A DNA stretch of 64,000 bases from Microbacterium sp. RU1D (GCF_900156435.1 NZ_FTPQ01000002.1:558001-622000); one strand, 5' to 3'; positions 1-9,535 are shown, counted from the first letter of the stretch. Numbers and translations: made by a program. The notes: generated by a model from the sequence alone, not told the origin.

Positions 1-473
1 TTGTCGGTCGCGGGCTTGGTCGTCGCAGACTTCGCCGTCGCGGCCTTCGCCGTCGCTGACTTCGCCGTTGCCTGCTTCGTCGTCGCAGACTTCGCCGTCG
101 TCGACGAGGCCGTCGTCGACTTCGCCGTGCCGGCCGGCTTCTTCGCCGCGGGCGTCCGCGGCGCAGAAGACGTCGTCGCGGCACCACTCGCGCGAGGGGT
201 GCGGGGCGCTCGAGGCTTCGGCGCGGAAGCCGCAGACTCGTCGATGTTCTCGACGGCGTCGCCGGTCTTCGCCGCCGCGGCGGCGCCGGGAGCGCGTCGC
301 GGAGCACGCGGCGTCGTCGACCGCGGCGTCGTCGTCGTGCGCGGCGCGGAGGTTCGCGGAGCCCGCGGCGTGCGCGACTTCGCCGGCGTCGACGCAGCCG
401 GTTCGACGCTCTCCGAACCGACCTCGGGGGAAGAGGACGATGGTTCAGGGGATTCCGGCAGCGAGGCTGTCAT
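1..473 (-). CDS. Low-complexity Ala/Thr/Lys/Pro-rich protein, N-terminal part (C-terminus outside window)
   Basis: Reading the minus strand from the ATG at 473-471 gives 157 residues with no stop before the window edge. The start is MTASLPESPEPSSSS, followed by a basic Pro/Arg/Thr-rich stretch (APRTSAPRTTTTPRSTTPRA) and then short repeats of the type (S/A)AT(A/T)K, such as AKSATTKQATAKSATAKAAT. This resembles the disordered, lysine- and alanine-rich arms of histone H1-like or AlgP-like nucleic-acid-binding proteins, or an extension on a larger enzyme. No folded domain is visible in the part present, so no function is assigned. The gene is divergent from the nucleotidyltransferase at 671. The plus strand is also open here, but its product is a valine/phenylalanine/alanine-rich artefact of the repeat. 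Confidence 0.6.
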   Translation of the reverse strand, partial: MTASLPESPEPSSSSPEVGSESVEPAASTPAKSRTPRAPRTSAPRTTTTPRSTTPRAPRRAPGAAAAAKTGDAVENIDESAASAPKPRAPRTPRASGAATTSSAPRTPAAKKPAGTAKSTTASSTTAKSATTKQATAKSATAKAATAKSATTKPATD

Positions 474-670
474 CGCACCAAACTACCAACGACCTCCGAC
501 AGTGCCCGCAGGCGAGTCGCGCGGCGCAGTGATCCACCGGGATCACGAAAGCACAACGACCGGGGCGAATCATGCCATCTTTCAGGGCCTCCTCGCTACA
601 GTTGATCGAACACGAAGGCGTGACATTCCGGTGAACCGGACATGACGACTCATCCCCCCAGGAGCCAGCC

Positions 671-1363
671 TTGACAGTTCAGATCGTGATCCTCGCCGCG
701 GGCATGGGCTCGCGGCTCGGCCGCAGCCTGCCGAAACCGCTCACGGCCCTCGCCGACGGCCGCAGCATCATGCAGCAGCAGCACGACAACATCCACGCCG
801 CCTTCGGCGCCGGCGCGCGCATCACCACCGTCGTCGGATACCGCGCCGAGACCATCGTCGACGCCTTCCCGCGGGTCGACTACGTGTACAACGACCGCTA
901 CGACCAGACCAACACGTCGAAGAGCCTGCTGCGCGCCCTCGCGAAGACGGGTCGCGGCGGCGTGCTGTGGATGAACGGCGACGTCGTCTTCGATCCGCAC
1001 GTCCTCCGCCGCGCCGCACACCTCGTCACCGATGACCGTTCGTTCGTGACGGTCGACACGGCCAAGGTCAGCGACGAAGAGGTCAAGTACACGGTGGATG
1101 CCGAGGGCTTCATCCACGAGCTGTCGAAGGTCGTGGTCGGCGGCATCGGCGAAGCCGTGGGCATCAACTACATCTCCTCGCGCGACAAGAAGACGCTGCA
1201 GCGCCACCTGCAGCGGGTCGACGACCAGGACTACTTCGAGCGGGGCATCGAACTCGCGATCGCCGAGGACGGGCTGCGCGTCGAGCCGCTCGACATCTCC
1301 GACCTGTACGCCGTCGAGGTCGACTTCGCCGAAGACCTCGAGCGGGCCAACCTCTTCGTCTGA
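671..1363 (+). CDS. Nucleotidyltransferase family protein (LicC-like sugar/choline-phosphate nucleotidylyltransferase)
   Basis: The 230-residue product opens with the Rossmann-like signature VILAAGMGSRLGRSLPKPL (residues 5-23). This is the NTP-binding loop of GT-A-fold nucleotidyltransferases such as LicC and GlmU. WMNGDVVFD near residue 97 supplies the metal-binding Asp, and VEVDFAEDLERA near the C-terminus is typical of the family's closing helix. Such enzymes make CDP- or UDP-activated precursors for cell-surface polymers. The exact substrate (phosphocholine, glycerol-phosphate or sugar-phosphate) cannot be read from sequence. Translation probably starts at TTG 671, because AGGAG lies 6 nt upstream at 660-664. 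The neighbouring glycerophosphotransferases suggest a role in wall-polymer precursor supply, which is inference. Confidence 0.8.
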   Translation: MTVQIVILAAGMGSRLGRSLPKPLTALADGRSIMQQQHDNIHAAFGAGARITTVVGYRAETIVDAFPRVDYVYNDRYDQTNTSKSLLRALAKTGRGGVLWMNGDVVFDPHVLRRAAHLVTDDRSFVTVDTAKVSDEEVKYTVDAEGFIHELSKVVVGGIGEAVGINYISSRDKKTLQRHLQRVDDQDYFERGIELAIAEDGLRVEPLDISDLYAVEVDFAEDLERANLFV

Positions 1364-1463
1364 GTCCGGGGCGCCCTCCCGACGACGCTGCCGGCAGGGC
1401 GCATCGGCGCGCCGGACGGCATCCTCTCCCCCGTCGTTCAGCCGCGCGGGAGAGGATGAGCGC

Positions 1464-2402
1464 ATGGCTGAGAAGGTGCACCGCATCCACTCCCTCCCGA
1501 ACGACGCCCCCTGGATGGGCGGGCTGCCCCCCGTGGGCTCGGAGGAACACCCGCGTACCATCCGCATGCTCGACCGCGTGCTGGCTGTGCAGCGACCCGT
1601 CGTGATCGCCCATCTGCGCGGCATCCGCCTCCGGCATCCGGACGCCTCGGTCGACGAGATCCTGAAGATCCTCGAACGCCGCTACCTCGCCGCCGTCACG
1701 ACCGGCGGAGCGGCTGTCGGTGCGACCGCGGTGGTCCCGGGCGTCGGTACCGGGGTCACCCTCGCGCTCAGTGGCGCTGAGACTCTCGGCTTCCTGGAGG
1801 CCACCGCACTGTACGCGCAGTCGGTCGCCGAGGTGCACGGCGTCGCGATCGACGACCCCGACCGCGCCCGCGCGCTGGTGCTCGCCCTCATTCTCGGGAA
1901 GGAGGGCGTCGACCTCGTCTCGCAGCTCGCCCGACAGGCCGCCGATCGTGGCGCGACCCGCTCCGGTTCCTGGGGCGAGATGGTCACGAAGACCCTCCCG
2001 CGCGCGGCCGTCGGGCCGCTGGTCGACCGCCTCAAAACGATGTTCGTGCGACAGTTCGCCACGCGCGGCGGCGCCTCCTGGCTCGGCAAGGCCCTCCCCT
2101 TCGGCGTCGGCGCCGTGGTGGGCGGAGCCGGCAACAACATCCTCGGACGCCGGGTGCTCGTCAACGCCCGACGCGCCTTCGGCGCTCCGCCGCGCACGCT
2201 CCCCGCCGACCTGGAACCGCGCCCGGGCGCCGAGCCCCTCGAGCAGACGGCGTTCGGCGGACTGCGACGCGCGGGCGATTCGGTCGCCGCGGCGGTCGGC
2301 ACGGCCGGCTCGAGAATGCGTCAGGCCCTCCCCCGCCGGCGCAGGAACACGGATGCCGGGACCGAGCCCGGAGGTCACGACGCCGACGCGATCCGCGACT
2401 GA
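1464..2402 (+). CDS. Conserved hypothetical protein with glycine-rich hydrophobic segments
   Basis: The 312-residue product starts at ATG 1464 (MAEKVHRIHSLPNDAPW), 11 nt after the AGGAT-like stretch at 1453. Residues about 75-105 form a Gly/Ala/Val-rich hydrophobic hairpin (TTGGAAVGATAVVPGVGTGV). A second such stretch is at about 210-235 (LGKALPFGVGAVVGGAGNNI). The C-terminus is Arg-rich and polar. The pattern of two glycine-rich membrane-associating segments recalls the EcsC-type family, but I am not sure of that match. It stands alone between the nucleotidyltransferase and the maltokinase gene, with about 100-135 bp on either side. No function is proposed. Confidence 0.75.
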   Translation: MAEKVHRIHSLPNDAPWMGGLPPVGSEEHPRTIRMLDRVLAVQRPVVIAHLRGIRLRHPDASVDEILKILERRYLAAVTTGGAAVGATAVVPGVGTGVTLALSGAETLGFLEATALYAQSVAEVHGVAIDDPDRARALVLALILGKEGVDLVSQLARQAADRGATRSGSWGEMVTKTLPRAAVGPLVDRLKTMFVRQFATRGGASWLGKALPFGVGAVVGGAGNNILGRRVLVNARRAFGAPPRTLPADLEPRPGAEPLEQTAFGGLRRAGDSVAAAVGTAGSRMRQALPRRRRNTDAGTEPGGHDADAIRD

Positions 2403-2525
2403 CCGCGGCCGAACGCCACCACCCGGCGCAGGACGCCCCGCCCGCCGCGGTACCTCGGCTTCGGCATCCCTTCTCACCGACACCGGTTCCCGCGCAAGGC
2501 CCGCGTGTCGCGGAGCCGGGCGCGT

Positions 2526-2531
2526 TAGCCT
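2526..2531 (+). promoter_or_regulatory. -10 box (TAGCCT) for the maltokinase gene, leaderless start
   Basis: TAGCCT ends 6 nt before the ATG at 2538 and there is no Shine-Dalgarno. This is the spacing expected if transcription starts at or next to the start codon. Confidence 0.55.
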
Positions 2532-2537
2532 CGCCGC

Positions 2538-3890
<1,353 letters not shown>

Positions 3891-3911
3891 GCGGCGGCGC
3901 CGGGGCCCGCG

Positions 3912-5168
3912 TCAGCCGTCTTCGACCTCCACGTCGTCCGCGGCGGCCGGGCGGTCGTGCCACTGCTGCCAGCGCTGCATCAGCTCGCCGATCGCGGCTT
4001 CGAAGCGCGCGGTGGCGGCACCGGGTGTCGTGTCGCCGAAGTACTGCCGCACCCAGTGCGCGAGTCGTCCGACCGCGTCGGGGTCGCCCAGCACCCGGTC
4101 GGCCTCGGCCACGATCGAGGCGGATGCCGTGGCATCCAACCATTCGCAAGCGGAAAGGTATCCGCTGTCGTCGACGAGCGCCTCGGGATCAAGCGGCCGC
4201 GTGATCATCAGGGGCTTGCCGACCGCGAGTCGGTCGTAGACCATCGCCGAGATGTCGACGACCGCCAGGTCGGCCGCGGCGAGCTGCCACCCGAGGTCGG
4301 GACCGGTGTCGTGCACGTGGTGCGACGCGGGGTCCGCCGCGTTCGCCGCCGCGAGGGCCGCGACGATCCGCGCATTCGCCGCGCCGTAGGCGGCATCCAC
4401 GACACCCGATCGGGGGTGCGGGCGGTAGATGACGCGGTGGCGCCCCGTGGCGAGCAGGGCCGTCACGAGCGCCTCGCCGTGCGTCGCGATCGAGCCGTAG
4501 TGCGCGGAGGGCCGGTCGCCCTCCCACGTGGGCGCATAGAGCACGACCGTGCGGTCGTCGGGCTCGTACGGCAGGTTGCCCGAGTAGTGGTCGGCCTGCG
4601 GACGGCCGATCGAGAACGTGCGGCGGTCGAGGTCGTAGTCCCAGAGCACGCGCGACAGCCGGTTCCGGGCGGCGTCGCCGGCGACGAGGGCGTAGTCGTA
4701 CGCCTTGAACTGGTTCGTCGACATGTACATCTTGTCGCTCTCACCGTGGTTGATGAACACGTGCCACCGGTGCCCGTACCGGAACATCTGGAAGTTGCGG
4801 GTGTTCTGGTTGACGTAGAGGACGACGCGGATGTCCTGCTCGGCGAGCACCTCCTCCACCGCGGCGACGGTCGGGGCGAAGGCGACGGGGAGCGCGTCGT
4901 CCTTCAACAGGGCGTCGGCCCCGCGGATCGCGCGGCTGATGACGACCACCGGCCAGGTCTTCGCGAGCTCCTGCAGGGGGGCGTACCACTGCCGCATCTG
5001 GTACATGTTCACCGCGCCGTCGGCGAAGTAGACGGCGATCCGGAACCGCCCGGCGGGCAGAGGGCCGCGCGCCTCGAGGGCGCGGTGCAGGTCGCGGCGG
5101 GCGGTGCGGGTGGCGAGGGCTTTGCGCAGCAGCCCCACGGCCAGCTGGACGTCGCGGGCGAGAGGCAT
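3912..5168 (-). CDS. CDP-glycerol glycerophosphotransferase family protein (wall-polymer synthesis)
   Basis: The 418-residue product is a GT-B-like teichoic-acid-type transferase. Family motifs are FINHGESDKMYMSTNQFKAYD (mid-protein), LYAPTWEGDRPSAHYG, a YRPHPRSG loop, and DISAMVYDRLAVGKPLM replacing the usual TDYSS..D motif near the C-terminus. These enzymes move glycerol-phosphate (or ribitol-phosphate) units from the CDP-activated donor to a lipid-linked acceptor at the inner face of the membrane. The ATG at 5168 (MPLARDVQL) is preferred over upstream in-frame codons: a TACCCT -10 box lies 6 nt upstream and a longer protein would overlap the divergent glycosyltransferase. It is one of three such genes in the first 11 kb. 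Confidence 0.85.
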   Translation of the reverse strand: MPLARDVQLAVGLLRKALATRTARRDLHRALEARGPLPAGRFRIAVYFADGAVNMYQMRQWYAPLQELAKTWPVVVISRAIRGADALLKDDALPVAFAPTVAAVEEVLAEQDIRVVLYVNQNTRNFQMFRYGHRWHVFINHGESDKMYMSTNQFKAYDYALVAGDAARNRLSRVLWDYDLDRRTFSIGRPQADHYSGNLPYEPDDRTVVLYAPTWEGDRPSAHYGSIATHGEALVTALLATGRHRVIYRPHPRSGVVDAAYGAANARIVAALAAANAADPASHHVHDTGPDLGWQLAAADLAVVDISAMVYDRLAVGKPLMITRPLDPEALVDDSGYLSACEWLDATASASIVAEADRVLGDPDAVGRLAHWVRQYFGDTTPGAATARFEAAIGELMQRWQQWHDRPAAADDVEVEDG

Positions 5169-5174
5169 CGTTCC

Positions 5175-5180
5175 AGGGTA
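5175..5180 (-). promoter_or_regulatory. -10 box (TACCCT) for the 5168 gene, leaderless start
   Basis: On the minus strand TACCCT is followed by six bases and then ATG. It supports the start chosen for the glycerophosphotransferase gene. Confidence 0.5.
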
Positions 5181-5210
5181 CCGGCCAGGCTCGCGTGACA
5201 GGATCGAGGG

Positions 5211-6293
5211 ATGCCCCTCCCGACCCCCGGCGGAAGAGACGCGCCCGTTCCCCCGGACGATGCCGGCGTGAGCTTCGTCATGCCCGTGCTGAACGAGCAG
5301 CGGTACCTCCGCCGTGCCGTGGCATCCACCCTGTCGCAGGAGGTCCCGGGCCCGGTGGAGCTGGTGCTCGCACTCGGCCCCTCGAGCGACGGCACCGATG
5401 CGATCGCGCGGGAGCTGGCGGATGCCGACGAGCGCATCGTCCTCGTCGACAATCCCGCGGCCGACATCCCGGTGGGTCTCAACCTCGCCATCCGCGCGAG
5501 CCGGTACCCGACGATCGTGCGGGTCGACGCGCATTCCGAGCTGTCACCCGGGTACACCCGCCGCGCCCTGGATACGCTTCGTCGCGTGCGTGCCGCGAAC
5601 GTCGGCGGTGTGATGCGCGCCGACGGCCGCGCGCCGTTCCAGCGGGCGGTCGCGCGCGCCTACAACTCCCGGGTCGGACTCGGCGGCGGGGCCTATCACG
5701 GCGGCGGCGCCGAGGGCCCGGCCGAGTCCGCGTACCTCGGGGTCATGCGTCGCAGCGTGCTCGAAGAGGTCGGGCTGTTCGACGAGAGCATCCGCCGCGG
5801 CGAGGACTGGGAGCTGAACCTCCGCATCCGACGCGCGGGCTACCGCGTCTGGTTCGACCCGGCCCTGTCGGTCGTGTACTGGCCGCGCGAGAGCTGGACC
5901 CGCCTGGTGCGCCAGTTCCGCGCGACCGGCGCCTGGCGCGGCGAGCTGGTGCGGCGCTACCCGCGCGGTACGCCGGTGCGCTTCTTCGCTCCCCCGGCGC
6001 TGCTCGTGGCGGCCGCGGTCTCGCTGGGGGTGGGCGCGTCGCAGGTCGCCCGTCGCCGCGCAGGGCTGCGGTCGATGCTGCATCTGCCGGTGGCCGCGTA
6101 CGCGACGCTCGTGGCCGTCGGCGCCCTCGGACGCGGCGGCGGTCGCGGGTGGCGCGACAAGGTGTGGACGGCGGCCGTCCTGCCGTCGATGCACGTGTCG
6201 TGGGGAGCGGGCTTCCTGTGGGCGTTGGTCCGCGGGGCGCGCGACACCGTGGACACCTCGCGCCTCGACGGCCGCAACACGCCTCTTCCCTAA
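5211..6293 (+). CDS. Glycosyltransferase family 2 (ExoA-like), membrane-associated
   Basis: The 360-residue product has a GT-A glycosyltransferase domain at residues about 20-245. VSFVMPVLNEQRYLRRAVAS is the nucleotide-binding start, IVRVDAHSELSPGY the DxH/DxD-type metal site (family-2 enzymes of the ExoA group use DAH), and RRGEDWELNLRIRRAGYRVW the catalytic ED motif. The C-terminal 110 residues contain hydrophobic segments (PPALLVAAAVSLGVG, LPVAAYATLVAVGALG) that probably anchor it to the membrane. ExoA-like enzymes add sugars to lipid-linked polysaccharide intermediates. The gene is divergent from the glycerophosphotransferase gene with 42 bp between the starts, which suggests a shared envelope-polymer role (inference). 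Confidence 0.88.
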   Translation: MPLPTPGGRDAPVPPDDAGVSFVMPVLNEQRYLRRAVASTLSQEVPGPVELVLALGPSSDGTDAIARELADADERIVLVDNPAADIPVGLNLAIRASRYPTIVRVDAHSELSPGYTRRALDTLRRVRAANVGGVMRADGRAPFQRAVARAYNSRVGLGGGAYHGGGAEGPAESAYLGVMRRSVLEEVGLFDESIRRGEDWELNLRIRRAGYRVWFDPALSVVYWPRESWTRLVRQFRATGAWRGELVRRYPRGTPVRFFAPPALLVAAAVSLGVGASQVARRRAGLRSMLHLPVAAYATLVAVGALGRGGGRGWRDKVWTAAVLPSMHVSWGAGFLWALVRGARDTVDTSRLDGRNTPLP

Positions 6294-6354
6294 TCCGCCT
6301 GGCCGTTCGGCGGAGGGATGCCGGGGTTGTCGGCACCGCAAAGGACCTCGATTG

Positions 6355-6382
6355 TTGGACTAGGGCCACTTTCACGTACCAT
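6355..6382 (+). promoter_or_regulatory. Putative sigma-70-type promoter upstream of the 6428 gene
   Basis: TTGGAC (6355-6360) and TACCAT (6377-6382) are 16 bp apart in the 134-bp gap after the glycosyltransferase. This would give a leader of about 40 nt ending in a G-rich Shine-Dalgarno at 6415-6420. Confidence 0.4.
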
Positions 6383-6427
6383 GCAGGCGACGGCAGGTGT
6401 CCGTCACGGGGAATCGGGGGTCGCGCG

Positions 6428-6784
6428 TTGCCGTTCCGCAGCAGAGAAGTGCTCGACGCCTGGCTCGAGGAGTACGCGACGACCGCGGCCGGAGGCGAGT
6501 GCGCGGCGTACGTCGCCGACCAGGAGCCCATCGACGGGCTCGACAGCGGCCTCGTGATCTTCCCCTTGGCCAATGCAACGACGTCGGTCTATCTCCAGCC
6601 CATCGCCGCGGGCGCGCCGGACTGGCGCGTGACGTTCGAGGCGCAACCCGAGGTGACGGAGCTGTCGCCCGAGAGCGTTCACGACCTCTGCCGCGAGCTC
6701 GCGAACGCGGCCGACCTCTGCGCGTTCCTGCAGCGCAAGTCGCTGGCCCACATGGCCGAACGCGCCGTCGTCGACGGCGGCTGA
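6428..6784 (+). CDS. Conserved hypothetical protein, 118 aa
   Basis: Translation from TTG 6428 (LPFRSREVLDAWLEEYATT) gives 118 residues. I chose it because GGGGG lies 8-13 nt upstream and no other start in this frame is near. The protein is acidic, has no membrane segment or signal peptide, and is predicted alpha/beta from its pattern (SGLVIFPLANATTSVYLQPI, then WRVTFEAQPEVTEL, then a helical C-terminus). I do not recognise the family. It ends 56 bp before the convergent MarR gene. Confidence 0.65.
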   Translation: MPFRSREVLDAWLEEYATTAAGGECAAYVADQEPIDGLDSGLVIFPLANATTSVYLQPIAAGAPDWRVTFEAQPEVTELSPESVHDLCRELANAADLCAFLQRKSLAHMAERAVVDGG

Positions 6785-6839
6785 CCGGAGCGCGAACGTC
6801 GCCGTCCGCGGCCCGGGCCGATGCCCGTGGACGCGTCGC

Positions 6840-7340
6840 TCAGGCCGCGGCGGACGAGTCGGCGTCGACGCGCGCGACCTGTTCGGTCGCCGCGGTCGTC
6901 GTCTTCCACAGGAAGTCGGCGAGGTCGGCCTCGATGCGGGCGTCGAGGCTCCCGATGATTCGGCGGCACGCGTCGTCGAATCGGGCCAGCTGCGACCAGG
7001 GTTCCTTCTCGAGGTCGATCGCGAGGTGGATGTGGTTGACGCGGCGGTCGGTGTCGTCGAGTTCTCGCCGCAGGATCCCACGCCGCACGAGGCGCTCGAC
7101 CATCGTCGTGATGCCCGCCGAGGTGACGCCCAGGGTCGCTGCGAGTTCCGACGGACGCATCCCGGGGGTCGCGCCGACGATCGCGAGCGCCTTCGCGTCG
7201 AGCTCGTTGACGCCGAGCTGCTTGCGCGCCTTCGCGGCCGCCGCTTCCCGCTCCCGTGAGTAGTAGGTGAGCGCTTCCATGAGGGGCGAGGAGTCACCCG
7301 TTTCCGGTTCCATCGACCCACCCTTCTCCACTCGGCGCAT
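6840..7340 (-). CDS. MarR family transcriptional regulator
   Basis: The 166-residue product has the winged helix-turn-helix of MarR regulators at residues about 40-110. The order is LNELDAKALAIVGATPG-type helix, then RPSELAATLGVTSAGITTMVERL (recognition helix), then RRGILRRELDDTDRRVNHIHL (wing with the conserved D-x-R-R). A TATAGT -10 box sits 6 nt before ATG 7340, favouring a leaderless start there. ATG 7313 (MEPETGD), with GAAGGGTGGG upstream, is an alternative nine residues shorter. The gene is divergent from the small genes at 7491 and 7685, which are plausible targets. A palindrome lies in its own promoter, which suggests autoregulation. Confidence 0.85.
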   Translation of the reverse strand: MRRVEKGGSMEPETGDSSPLMEALTYYSREREAAAAKARKQLGVNELDAKALAIVGATPGMRPSELAATLGVTSAGITTMVERLVRRGILRRELDDTDRRVNHIHLAIDLEKEPWSQLARFDDACRRIIGSLDARIEADLADFLWKTTTAATEQVARVDADSSAAA

Positions 7341-7346
7341 CCCGCC

Positions 7347-7372
7347 ACTATAGCTAACGAAGGAAAGTTCCT
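7347..7372 (-). promoter_or_regulatory. MarR-gene promoter with AGGAA-AG-TTCCT palindrome
   Basis: TATAGT on the minus strand (7347-7352) lies 6 nt upstream of ATG 7340. Immediately upstream, 7361-7372 reads AGGAAAGTTCCT, a perfect 5-bp inverted repeat with a 2-nt centre placed where a repressor would block RNA polymerase. TAGCTAAC (7351-7358) also resembles the half-site of the MarR operator at 19340. Confidence 0.45.
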
Positions 7373-7413
7373 CGACTGACTGTCATTTTCGGTGAATGTT
7401 TGACCTCGTGATG

Positions 7414-7441
7414 TTTAACACGCTTAATTAGCTGATAGGCT
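7414..7441 (+). promoter_or_regulatory. Putative promoter for the 7491-7685 small genes
   Basis: TTTAAC (7414-7419) and TAGGCT (7436-7441) have a 16-bp spacer in an unusually A/T-rich intergenic stretch. The only good -10 upstream of the ATG at 7491 is here. Confidence 0.35.
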
Positions 7442-7490
7442 ACTGATCACCGGGGTTGAACACCTCGTCCCCCACGAAGAAGGGAACGCC

Positions 7491-7658
7491 ATGATGACCA
7501 CCACCGCGCTCACCGCCACCGCACCGCTGCGGCACCGTTCCACCTTCATCCCGACCGCGGGCGCCGCCTCGTCCGCGCGCCTGACGGCGGTCGTCGTGTG
7601 GGCCAGCATCGCGACCTGCGGCCTCAGCGCCGCCGTCGTGCTTCCGCTCGTCTTCTAA
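7491..7658 (+). CDS. Small single-span membrane protein, 55 aa
   Basis: ATG 7491 follows GAAGAAGGGAACGCC, a good ribosome-binding site. It encodes MMTTTALTATAPLRHRST and then, from about residue 25, a hydrophobic C-terminal half (LTAVVVWASIATCGLSAAVV) ending in LPLVF. It looks like one transmembrane helix with a basic N-terminal side. I do not recognise it. It lies 26 bp before the DUF7882-type gene and probably shares its transcript under the promoter at 7414. Confidence 0.6.
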   Translation: MMTTTALTATAPLRHRSTFIPTAGAASSARLTAVVVWASIATCGLSAAVVLPLVF

Positions 7659-7684
7659 GACCTTTCACCCGAGGAACCACTCTC

Positions 7685-8026
7685 ATGGGCACGCTCTTCT
7701 ACAGCGCCGACACGCAGCCGATCCAGATCGACGACCGTCTGCTCCAGTACCTGCAGGTCGTCCTGTCGACCAAGCTCCGCCGGGGCGAGTCGTTCACCAT
7801 CACGTGGACCGACACCGCTGCCGGTCACGCACGAACGACCCTCTGGATGCAGCCGTCGATCTCGATGCGCTTCCAGTTCGCATCCGCCGAGGCGGCCCGC
7901 CTCTCGGGCGGCTACCTCCGTCAGCTCGCCGATCAGGCCTCGATGTCGTCGGGCCTGCTGCTCAACGCCGAGACGTGGCAGCAGCAGGAGGACGCGCACC
8001 GGGTGCAGCTGCTCGCCGCCGCCTGA
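7685..8026 (+). CDS. DUF7882-type small protein of Microbacteriaceae
   Basis: The 113-residue product begins MGTLFYSADTQPIQIDDRLL. Features I associate with the family often mis-annotated as ATP-dependent DNA ligase and now called DUF7882 are DDRLLQYLQVVLSTKLRRGESFTI..W, followed by RTTLWMQPSISMRF and a C-terminal helix with LADQASMSSGLLL. Function is unknown. There is no membrane segment. GAGGAACC lies about 9 nt before the ATG. Its position behind a small membrane protein and opposite a MarR regulator suggests conditional expression (inference). Confidence 0.7.
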   Translation: MGTLFYSADTQPIQIDDRLLQYLQVVLSTKLRRGESFTITWTDTAAGHARTTLWMQPSISMRFQFASAEAARLSGGYLRQLADQASMSSGLLLNAETWQQQEDAHRVQLLAAA

Positions 8027-8074
8027 CCCCGCGAGGCGGGCCGATCGACCGTGGGCAGTTCGCTCGCCGGCCGG

Positions 8075-9535
8075 TCAGTCGCGATCCACGAACCCCTGGT
8101 CGAGGATTCGCGCCACCACTCGTTCCGCCGCGCGGCCGTCATCCCGTGGCACGAACAGTGCCCGCCACCGGTCGTACCGCTCCGCGAAGATCGACGGATC
8201 CACGTCGGCGAGCGCTCGCTCGAGGTCGTGCTGCGTGCGCACCACGGGTCCCGGAGCGAGCTCGAGCAGGTCGAAGTAGAAGCCGCGCATCTCGCCGCGG
8301 TAGCGCTCGAGATCCGGGACGAGGAAGTACATCGGCTTTCTCGTGAGGGCGAAATCGAACATCACCGATGAGTAGTCGGTGACGAGGGCGTCGGCTGCCG
8401 CGAGCAGCCGCGCGGTGTCGGGGAAGCCCGTCACGTCGATCACCCGCGGTCCGTCGAGGTCGGCACCGGGCTGCAGCGTCCGCGTGTGCCCCCGCACGAG
8501 CACGACGGCGTCCGCCGCCCGCGCGAGCGCCGACGGATCGACGAAGTCGACGATCCGCTCGCGATCGTCGCGCCACGTCGGGGCGTACAGCAGCACGCGC
8601 TCCTCGGAGTGGATGCCGAGACGCCGCCGTGTCTCGAGCCCGTCGTCGTGCAACAGAACGTCGTCGCGCGGATAGCCCTCGACCCAGACGGGCCGCCGGA
8701 GGAACGCGTACGCCTTGCTCAGCACCCGCGCGGCGTACGGGCTCTGTGCCAGCAGCACGTCCCACCGTCTGCTCTCCCGCACGACGGCGAGCGCGCGGCG
8801 CGGGTCGAAGCCGGGGCGGTGTAGAGCGAGACGTTTCAGCGGCGTCCCGTGCCAGGTCTGCAGGACGCGCTGCCCGCGGCGGCGCACGAAGCGCCGGCGG
8901 AGCCAATCGTTGACCACCAGGAGGCGTGCCGCGCCTCGGGCCCGCCACCAGTCGGGACTCCCCTCGACGACGGCGATCGCCCCCTCGGGCACCTCGACCG
9001 ACAGATCGACGACGCTCCAGTACCGAGTGACCGCCGGCGCTACGCGCGCCAGCTCGCGGTCGATCGCGAGGGGGTTGCACCCGGCCGTGCGGCCGTAGAA
9101 GCTCTCGAAGAACACGGCGTTCTCGAGCGGCTCGCGCCGCCCGGCGGCGTAGCGGCGTTCTATGGCGGCGCGCCCCTCCCCCGCCCGGTAGACCGGATCG
9201 ACGGGTGCGGCGACGGTGACCACCCCGCCCTCGAGAGAGGCCCGCAGGCCCGTGAGGCCGGTCTCGGCAATCGACAGGGCCGAGGGATCGGCATCCGTCG
9301 CCGCACCCGCGTCGATCCGCAGGCGGTAGCGCCCGGAGGGCAGCGGAAGGTCGGCGCCGCCCCAGCGCGCGGCGTGCAGGGGGACGACAGCGCGCCAGGT
9401 GCGTCCGCGGCCGTTCAGGCGGGCGTCCGAGCGCGCTCGGGCCCCCTCGAGGGCGACGGATGCCGGGCGCGGCCCCTCTCCGCTGATCTCGAGCGCGGGT
9501 GCCCCGGCGTCGTCGAACAGGCGAGCGTGGGTCAT
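8075..9535 (-). CDS. CDP-glycerol glycerophosphotransferase family protein with N-terminal extension
   Basis: The 486-residue product has about 110 N-terminal residues resembling a small beta-sandwich (GRTWRAVVPLHAARWGGADL). The glycerophosphotransferase core follows: QTWHGTPLKRLALHRPGF, LLYAPTWRDDRERIVDF, VLVRGHTRTLQPG, and the C-terminal VTDYSSVMFDFALTRKPM with the conserved D-Y-S-S..D. It therefore keeps every motif of TagB/TagF-type transferases, which link glycerol-phosphate or related polyol-phosphates. The ATG at 9535 overlaps the stop of the upstream gene at 9532 (ATGA), so the two are translationally coupled. Confidence 0.88.
   Translation of the reverse strand: MTHARLFDDAGAPALEISGEGPRPASVALEGARARSDARLNGRGRTWRAVVPLHAARWGGADLPLPSGRYRLRIDAGAATDADPSALSIAETGLTGLRASLEGGVVTVAAPVDPVYRAGEGRAAIERRYAAGRREPLENAVFFESFYGRTAGCNPLAIDRELARVAPAVTRYWSVVDLSVEVPEGAIAVVEGSPDWWRARGAARLLVVNDWLRRRFVRRRGQRVLQTWHGTPLKRLALHRPGFDPRRALAVVRESRRWDVLLAQSPYAARVLSKAYAFLRRPVWVEGYPRDDVLLHDDGLETRRRLGIHSEERVLLYAPTWRDDRERIVDFVDPSALARAADAVVLVRGHTRTLQPGADLDGPRVIDVTGFPDTARLLAAADALVTDYSSVMFDFALTRKPMYFLVPDLERYRGEMRGFYFDLLELAPGPVVRTQHDLERALADVDPSIFAERYDRWRALFVPRDDGRAAERVVARILDQGFVDRD

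Noticed and set aside
36..135. Plus-strand tandem repeat as a separate minisatellite
   Set aside because: It keeps a minus-strand reading frame with sensible pentapeptide repeats, so it is treated as coding.
1..645. Long plus-strand open frame of Val/Phe/Ala-rich repeats
   Set aside because: It is the reverse reading of the Lys/Ala-rich gene; the composition is unrealistic and it runs over the divergent promoter region.
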